A stretch of 19,158 nucleotides of DNA from JABRWC01 sp039961675 (lineage in GTDB: Bacteria; Planctomycetota; Phycisphaerae; UBA1845; Fen-1342), in assembly GCA_039961675.1 (NCBI GenBank), contig JABRWC010000071.1, positions 1-19,158 of the forward strand. The letters are read 5' to 3'. The position numbers were made by a program, and so were the translations under genes. The notes below the pieces were generated by a model. That model worked only from the letters and a program-made list of their open reading frames with translations. It made no database searches and had not been told where the DNA came from. How positions within the stretch are numbered: position 1 is the stretch's first letter; each line of letters opens with the position of its first letter. Shown one piece after another: positions 14,028 to 19,158 of the stretch.

Positions 14028-17000
14028 CTATCGCACGCTGAAATACCGCGCCGCCGGGTGGTACGCGATCAGCGCACTCGTGCTCTGCTCCGGGTCGAGC
14101 TGATACTCTTCGCTCAGCGTGACACCAATCCGCTCGCCTTCCAGAAGCTTCATCAGGATCGCCTGGTCTTCCAGCCGCGGGCAGGCGGGGTAGCCGAAGC
14201 TGTAACGGCTGCCCTGGTATCCCTGCTTGAAGAGCATCTGGAGTTCACGCGCGTCCTGGCCGGAAACACCCAGCTCCATGCGGATTTGCTTGTGGATGTA
14301 CTCCGCCAAAGCTTCGGCCGTCTCGACCCCGAGCCCGTGCAGGAACAGATACTGCTGGTACTTGTTCTCGGCGAACCACTGGCGCGCCGCTTCACTGACC
14401 TGTCGCCCCACGGTGACCAGCGAGAACGCGGCCACGTCCGGCACGCTGTCGGCCACCGGCCGCCAGAAGTCCGCCAGGCACCAGTACGGGTGCTTGCGCT
14501 GCCGCGGGAACGTGAAGCGCGCGATCGCCTCGCCATGCTGCTCCGGCCGATCCAGCGCCCCGCCCGGCGGGGCGAAGACGATCAGGTCGTCGCCGTCTGA
14601 ATTCGCCGGCCAGTAGCCGTAGATCGCCTGCGGCCGCAGAATCGCTTCCCGCTCGCAGCGCTCGACCAGCTCGCGGTAGTGCGGGCGGATTTCGCTGTTG
14701 ACGAAGCGCTTCCATTGCTCGGACGTGCGGCCCTTCTTGCGAAAGCCCCACTGCACCTGGAACAGCATCGTCTCGTTGATATACCCCAGCACGGCCTTGA
14801 GCGGGATCTGCTCCACCACGCGCGAGCCCCAGAACGGCGGACGCGGCACGGGGTGCTCGTGCCCAATGTCCGACCGCGGCCGCAGCGAAGCCGCATGCGC
14901 GGACCTTGCCGTCGCCGCAACCGTGTCTCCAGCCGCGGGCGGTTCGGCGAGCTCGGCCTCCTCCTCCTCGACCTCTCGGAGGCCGTAGCGTTGCTCGATC
15001 TCCGCCGAGAGTTTCTCGAGGCTGCGCCGCTGAAGTGTGGGCGCGGGGGCCTCGGCGCGCGTCTCGACCGTCTCGACGGCGGGAACCGCGGCGGCCACCA
15101 ACTCGGCCTCGGCCGGCGGCGCGGCTGCGGCCGCGGCCGCTTGTCCGCTGGCGATCTTCTCCATGAGGCGCAGGCCGTCGAACGCATCCTTGGCGTAGAA
15201 CAGCGGGCCCTTGTAGATCTTCCGCAGGTCTTCCTCGACGTACTTGCGCGTCAGCGCGGCCCCGCCGAGCACGACCGGCGCGGCGATGCCGTGTTCGTTC
15301 AGCACGGCCAGATCGTCGCGCATCACCAGTGTGCTCTTGACCAGCAGCCCGCTGAGTCCGATCGCGTCGGCGTTATGCTCGCGCCACGCGTGAATGACGT
15401 TGTTGATCGGCTGCTTGATCCCCAGGTTGTACACGGTGTAGCCGTTGTTGCTGAGGATGATGTCCACCAGGTTCTTGCCGATGTCGTGCACGTCGCCGCG
15501 GACCGTCGCGAGCACCATCTTGCCGCGCGACTGGCCCCCGAGCTTCTCCATGTGCGGTTCGAGGTACGCGACCGCCGCCTTCATCGCCTCGGCGCTCTTG
15601 AGCACGAACGGAAGCTGCATCTGCCCGCTGCCGAACAGCTCGCCGACGACCTTCATGCCGTCGAGCAGAAACGTGTTGACGATGTGCAGCGGCGCGTACT
15701 GGCGCAGAGCCTCGTCCAGGTCGGCTTCCAGTCCGATGCGCGCGCCGTCGATGATCCGCTGCTTGAGGCGCTCCTCGACCGGCAGCGCCGCCATCTTGAC
15801 CTTCTCGCCCAGCGACTCCCCGGCCGCGAACAGGCCGATGAATCGTTCCAGCGGGTCGGCGCGGTCATCAGCCCGACGGGCGTAGATCAGGTCCAGGGCC
15901 GCCTCCCAGCGCTCAGTGCTGATCTTGTTGCGCGGCAGAATCTTGCCCGCATGCACGATCGCGGCCGTCAGCCCGCGCTCACACGCCTCGTGCAAGAAGG
16001 CGGAGTTCAGCACCGCCCGCGCGGCCGGCTGCAAGCCGAAGCTCACGTTGCTCACGCCCAGGATCGTCTGCACGCGCGGGTACCTCTTCGTCAGCGCCTC
16101 GATCGCATCCAGCGTCTCCAGCGCCAGCCGCCGGTCTTCGGGGTTTCCGGTCGTGATCGGGAACGTAAGGCAGTCGAAGAAGATGTCTTCCTCGGCAATC
16201 CCGTACTTGCAAGTCAGCAGATCGTAGATGCGCGTTGCGATCGCGAGCTTGCGCGCCGCGGTCTTGCCCATCGCCTCGACCGGGTCCTCGTCGATCGTGA
16301 GTGCGACGACGGCCGCGCCGTATTGCCGCAGCAACCGGCAGACGCGGGCCATCTTCTGCTCGCCGTCCTCGAGGTTGACGCTGTTGACGATGCACTTGCC
16401 GCCGGCCAGTTTCAGCCCGGCCTCGATCACGTCCGGCTCGGTGCTGTCGAGCATGAGCGGGACGGTCACGTCGCTGGCGAAGCGGTTGACCACGAGCTTC
16501 ATGTCGGGCACGCCGTCGCGGCCGACGTAATCCACGCACACGTCCAGCACGTGGGCGCCTTCGCGAATCTGCTCGTTCGCAGCCTCGAGCATCCCCTCCA
16601 CGTCGCCCGCGGCCAGCAGCTCCTTAAACTTCTTCGAGCCGTTCGTGTTGCAGCGCTCGCCGACGATCAGAAAGCTGTTGTCCTGGCGGTAGGGCGTCGA
16701 GGAGTACAGGCTGCTGCACGCGGGCTCGTGAAGCGGGGAACGCGCTTTCGGACTCACCGAACCTCCAAGCGCGAACGGCGCCGAATGAGTCTGCGAGTCA
16801 CGGATGGCGCGTGTCCGGGCGTTTCTGAGTTCGTCCTTCGCAGTTCGCAGCTCGTCCGTCCGTCCCGGTCGAAGCGCTTGCACGACCGCCGCCAGGTGCA
16901 CCGGCGTCGTCCCGCAGCACCCGCCCACGATGCTCACCCCGTCCTGCTCCACGAAGTCCTTCAGCCAGCGGGCCATCTCCTCCGGCGCGAGCGGGAAGTG

Positions 17001-17798
17001 CGGCTTGCCGTCCACCACCTGCGGCAGCCCCGCGTTCGGCATCACGCTGATCGGCCGCGTGCAGTACTTGCCCAGGTAGCGGACGTGCTCGCTCATTTCC
17101 TGCGGCCCCGTGGCGCAGTTCAGCCCGATCACGTCCACTTCCGGGAATGTCTCCAACGCCGTCAACGCCGCGGCGATCTCCGTGCCCATCAGCATCGTGC
17201 CGGTCGTTTCCATCGTGACCTGGCACATCAGCGGCGTGCGCCGCCCGCACCGATCCCACGCCCGGCGGACCGCCTCGATCGCCACTTTGGTCTGGAGAAT
17301 GTCCTGGCAGGTCTCGATCAGCAACACGTCGCAGCCGCCGTCCAGCAAGCCGCGGACCTGCTCGAAGTAGCTGTCGAGCATCGTGTCGTAGTCAATCTGC
17401 CGCAGGCTGATGAGCTTCGTGCCCGGACCGATCGACCCGACCACGAACCGCGGCCACTCCGCTGTTGAAAACGCCTCAACCGCCCGTCTGGCGATTTGCG
17501 CCGACTTGACGTTCAGCTCGTGGCAACGACCCGCCAGGCCAAACTCCGCCAGCACGTGCTTCATGCCGCCGAAGGTGTTGGTCTCGACCGCGTCGCAGCC
17601 GACCTCAAGATAAGAACGATGGATGCGCTCGATTGCGTCCGGGCGCGTATCGCTGAGAATCTCGCTGCAATTCTCCAGCCCGTTGTAGTCGCTCAGCGGC
17701 AGTTCCAGCGCGTGCAGGCTGGTGCCCATCGCGCCGTCAAAAACGAGCACGCGCTCGCGAATGGCGGCGAGGAAGCTGACGCCCGGTGCATCGACCAC
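14028..17798 (-). CDS. metH: Cobalamin-dependent methionine synthase MetH
   Basis: 1256 residues from GTG 17798. It transfers a methyl group from 5-methyltetrahydrofolate through cob(I)alamin to homocysteine, making methionine. All four modules are present in order. The homocysteine domain has VFDGAMGTSLHALEL and the zinc ligands Cys228 (LNCATGPQE) and Cys294-Cys295 (GGCCGTTP). The pterin domain starts FLIVGERCNTNGS and has PLMLDSTEPDVIEAGLK. The B12 cap and binding domain carries GDVHDIGKNLVDIIL with the cobalt ligand His771. The AdoMet activation domain ends with RYSFGYPACPRLEDQ (Tyr1203). Two linkers are unusual: a Ser/Arg/Thr-rich one between the first two domains and a 100-residue Ala/Glu-rich one before the activation domain. 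The frame is open up to 17939, but the extra 47 residues are basic and non-homologous. GTG 17798 has AAGGA 8 nt upstream (17807-17811). No cobalamin riboswitch motif was found. Confidence 0.97.
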   Translation of the reverse strand: MVDAPGVSFLAAIRERVLVFDGAMGTSLHALELPLSDYNGLENCSEILSDTRPDAIERIHRSYLEVGCDAVETNTFGGMKHVLAEFGLAGRCHELNVKSAQIARRAVEAFSTAEWPRFVVGSIGPGTKLISLRQIDYDTMLDSYFEQVRGLLDGGCDVLLIETCQDILQTKVAIEAVRRAWDRCGRRTPLMCQVTMETTGTMLMGTEIAAALTALETFPEVDVIGLNCATGPQEMSEHVRYLGKYCTRPISVMPNAGLPQVVDGKPHFPLAPEEMARWLKDFVEQDGVSIVGGCCGTTPVHLAAVVQALRPGRTDELRTAKDELRNARTRAIRDSQTHSAPFALGGSVSPKARSPLHEPACSSLYSSTPYRQDNSFLIVGERCNTNGSKKFKELLAAGDVEGMLEAANEQIREGAHVLDVCVDYVGRDGVPDMKLVVNRFASDVTVPLMLDSTEPDVIEAGLKLAGGKCIVNSVNLEDGEQKMARVCRLLRQYGAAVVALTIDEDPVEAMGKTAARKLAIATRIYDLLTCKYGIAEEDIFFDCLTFPITTGNPEDRRLALETLDAIEALTKRYPRVQTILGVSNVSFGLQPAARAVLNSAFLHEACERGLTAAIVHAGKILPRNKISTERWEAALDLIYARRADDRADPLERFIGLFAAGESLGEKVKMAALPVEERLKQRIIDGARIGLEADLDEALRQYAPLHIVNTFLLDGMKVVGELFGSGQMQLPFVLKSAEAMKAAVAYLEPHMEKLGGQSRGKMVLATVRGDVHDIGKNLVDIILSNNGYTVYNLGIKQPINNVIHAWREHNADAIGLSGLLVKSTLVMRDDLAVLNEHGIAAPVVLGGAALTRKYVEEDLRKIYKGPLFYAKDAFDGLRLMEKIASGQAAAAAAAPPAEAELVAAAVPAVETVETRAEAPAPTLQRRSLEKLSAEIEQRYGLREVEEEEAELAEPPAAGDTVAATARSAHAASLRPRSDIGHEHPVPRPPFWGSRVVEQIPLKAVLGYINETMLFQVQWGFRKKGRTSEQWKRFVNSEIRPHYRELVERCEREAILRPQAIYGYWPANSDGDDLIVFAPPGGALDRPEQHGEAIARFTFPRQRKHPYWCLADFWRPVADSVPDVAAFSLVTVGRQVSEAARQWFAENKYQQYLFLHGLGVETAEALAEYIHKQIRMELGVSGQDARELQMLFKQGYQGSRYSFGYPACPRLEDQAILMKLLEGERIGVTLSEEYQLDPEQSTSALIAYHPAARYFSVR

Positions 17799-17806
17799 GT
17801 GCGTTT

Positions 17807-17811
17807 TCCTT
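17807..17811 (-). promoter_or_regulatory. Ribosome binding site that fixes the metH GTG start
   Basis: AAGGA on minus, 8 nt before GTG 17798, in an A-rich stretch. It supports starting MetH at residue 48 of the longer open frame, where homology to the homocysteine domain begins shortly after. Confidence 0.6.
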
Positions 17812-17888
17812 TTTGCACGAATCCGGCTGCCCGCCGGACGCCGCGATCCGACGGGGCGCCAGGGCGTCCCGCGGCCGCGACCTCGACC

Positions 17889-17920
17889 GAGCCGCGACCG
17901 TATTGCGAGCCGCGACCGTA
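17889..17920. repeat. Two direct copies of GAGCCGCGACCGTA upstream of metH
   Basis: Copies are at 17889-17902 and 17907-17920, spaced 18 bp start to start. They lie about 90 bp before the metH start, in the 440-bp divergent spacer shared with the TPR gene. They may be a dispersed genomic repeat or a pair of regulator sites; the sequence alone does not decide. No other gene is supported in 17799-18239. Confidence 0.55.
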
Positions 17921-18154
17921 AGAAAGCGGGGACTGCCAAGGTCCCAACGCAACGTACGCCCTACTCCCGCGTCGCCGTTCAGCACGACCAACCGCCGCGA
18001 CTCGGCCGGCATCCGAGCTCGAAGCGCAGGTGAGGCCGGCGTCGCTGGAATCTCGGGATTCCTGGCTCGCGACCCGGGATCCGATAGCGGCGGATCCGTT
18101 TGGACCCGCTGCCCGACCGGCCGACGGGGCCACCAGCACGCTCCCGCCGCCCAC

Positions 18155-18182
18155 TTGAGGTCAGGCGGCGGCCGGGTATTAT
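18155..18182 (+). promoter_or_regulatory. Sigma70-like promoter of the TPR-alphaCTD gene
   Basis: TTGAGG (18155-18160), a 16-bp spacer, then TATTAT (18177-18182). These match 4 of 6 and 5 of 6 consensus bases. The predicted start leaves a leader of about 50 nt before ATG 18240, with GGAG at 18226-18229, 10 nt before the start. This is the best promoter in the window. Confidence 0.55.
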
Positions 18183-18239
18183 AGCTCGATTACGGAAGAT
18201 CGCCCGACCCCCGCGACGCGTTCACGGAGTGACCGGTTG

Positions 18240-19158
18240 ATGTCGAGCGCTACGGCTGAAGTCGTCTCGTTTCTGGACCTGACTGCATTCGATCCCGCGA
18301 CGGTTGAGCAACTCGCCGACCAGGTGCACGTTTCACCGCAATCGCGCGACGCGTTCGTCGCGCAGTTGCGCGAAGCGGCGCAGTCGTCGCCAGGACCTGC
18401 TCGAATGCTGGCTGTCGCGATCGGCTACTGGGCCGTCGGACATTACGGCGACGCGCTGGAGTTGTTCCCGAAGGCCGAGGATGGCAAGTACCGCCGCTAC
18501 TACGCCGGCGAATGCGCCCTGGCGGTCGGCCGCTACGACGACGCGGTCGAGTATTTCAAGCAGGCGGCGTCGAAGGGCTGGGACGCGCTCTCGGCCGACA
18601 TGCGCGCCGCCGTCGCCCACATACGCAAGGGCGATGCCGCGCCAGCGCAGGCGCTGCTGCGCAAGCATGAGCGCGCCGGCCCGGACCGCGCCGAGTGGCA
18701 CTACGTCCGCGGTCTGCTGGCCGAGCGCGACGACGCCCGCGAGACGGCCCTGGAGCATTACGAAAAGGCGCTGGCGCTTCAGCCGGGCCACATCGAGGCG
18801 ATGTTCCGCTGCGCCTGGCTGTACGACGTCTGCGGCGAGGATGATCGGGCCATCGCGCAGTACGCCGCCTTGGCCGAGCGCCCGCGCGTGCACGTGAACG
18901 CGCTCATCAACCTGGCCGTGCTGTACGAGGACATCGGCCGCTTCGCGGACGCCGCGGCGTGCCTGCGCCGCGTGCTCGACTCGCACCCCAACCACGCCCG
19001 CGCCCGCCTGTATCTACGCGACGTGGAGAGCAGTCGCTCGATGGTTATCGACGAATCGACGGAGAAGCGCAGCGAGACGCGCAGCAAGCTGCTCGAAACG
19101 CCGATCACCGAGTTCGAGCTTTCCGTCCGCGCCCGCAACTGCCTGCGGAAGATGAACG
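18240..19158 (+). CDS. TPR protein with C-terminal RNA polymerase alpha-CTD-like domain (5' part, runs off the window)
   Basis: Open from ATG 18240 to the window end; 306 residues are visible and there is no stop. Residues 1-50 form a short N-terminal region (VVSFLDLTAFDPATVEQLADQ). About 55-265 are tetratricopeptide-type helical hairpins: ARMLAVAIGYWAVGHYGDALELF, YYAGECALAVGRYDDAVEYFKQAA, AEWHYVRGLLAERDD, ALEHYEKALALQPGHIEAMFRCA and NALINLAVLYEDIGRFADAAACL. A charged linker (262-285) leads to LLETPITEFELSVRARNCLRKMN, which closely matches the start of the alpha-subunit C-terminal domain (E. coli VDDLELTVRSANCL). Arg297, Asn300 and Cys301 align with alpha Arg265, Asn268 and Cys269; Arg265 and Asn268 contact UP-element DNA. 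TPRs bind proteins, so this may be a non-subunit factor that uses an alphaCTD-like module for DNA or protein contact. The role is inferred; the domain is truncated by the window edge. Confidence 0.88.
   Translation, partial: MSSATAEVVSFLDLTAFDPATVEQLADQVHVSPQSRDAFVAQLREAAQSSPGPARMLAVAIGYWAVGHYGDALELFPKAEDGKYRRYYAGECALAVGRYDDAVEYFKQAASKGWDALSADMRAAVAHIRKGDAAPAQALLRKHERAGPDRAEWHYVRGLLAERDDARETALEHYEKALALQPGHIEAMFRCAWLYDVCGEDDRAIAQYAALAERPRVHVNALINLAVLYEDIGRFADAAACLRRVLDSHPNHARARLYLRDVESSRSMVIDESTEKRSETRSKLLETPITEFELSVRARNCLRKMN

Noticed and set aside
14679..17468. 929-residue open frame antisense to metH
   Set aside because: It is rich in Arg, His, Val and Gln with no recognisable domain, and it lies wholly opposite a well-conserved MetH; long antisense frames are expected at this GC content.
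17693..18154. 153-residue minus-strand gene upstream of metH
   Set aside because: It is out of frame with MetH and overlaps its start and the GAGCCGCGACCGTA repeats; low-complexity and no homology signal.
17799..18239. Cobalamin or SAM riboswitch before metH
   Set aside because: I found no B12-box-like or SAM-riboswitch core sequences on the minus strand by eye; a covariance-model search of this region would settle it.

Overview
The window is GC-rich bacterial chromosomal DNA with densely packed genes, long GC-driven antisense open frames, and intergenic gaps full of short palindromic repeats. The best taxonomic clue is the last gene: a TPR protein that runs into an RNA polymerase alpha C-terminal-like domain, an architecture I associate with Planctomycetota. 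The large BNR/VPS10-type beta-propeller protein and the repeat-rich spacers fit that too. The assignment is an inference; there is no rRNA in the window to confirm it.

Layout. On the left, 63-bp tandem repeats (1-206) precede fliS (flagellin export chaperone) and cca (tRNA nucleotidyltransferase), both on +. Convergent to cca is a minus-strand run: rtcA overlaps by 4 bp the end of an MCE/MlaD-like gene, which lies downstream of a 986-aa secreted beta-propeller gene. Further right, still on minus, are an iron(III)-type ABC substrate-binding protein, its 12-TM permease and glmS. A stand-alone Hpt phosphotransfer gene (+) is divergent from glmS. metH (cobalamin-dependent methionine synthase, minus) is convergent to hpt. 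The TPR-alphaCTD gene (+) diverges from metH, has a good sigma70-like promoter and runs off the right edge.

The most interesting structure lies between the genes. Two families of small non-autonomous elements (about 114 and 98-99 bp) are each present twice. All have imperfect terminal inverted repeats, and their flanks cluster on CTAG/CTAA, the kind of 4-bp duplication made by IS5-group transposases. In two cases the flanking tetranucleotide supplies the TAG stop codon of a gene (beta-propeller, substrate-binding protein), so insertion appears to have targeted and regenerated a stop codon. The two copies of the shorter family are inverted and bracket the ABC transporter genes. A palindromic unit (GACCGGTC, 3 nt, GACCGGTC, CCCCAA) appears as tandem 63-bp repeats before fliS, as a single copy at 9029, and in altered form as the core of the shorter element.

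Functionally the genes are mostly housekeeping (tRNA CCA end, amino-sugar synthesis, methionine synthesis, RNA 3' end cyclization), plus an envelope/export set (MCE protein, secreted propeller, metal uptake) and signalling or flagellar parts. No tRNA, rRNA, CRISPR array, prophage or transposase gene was seen.
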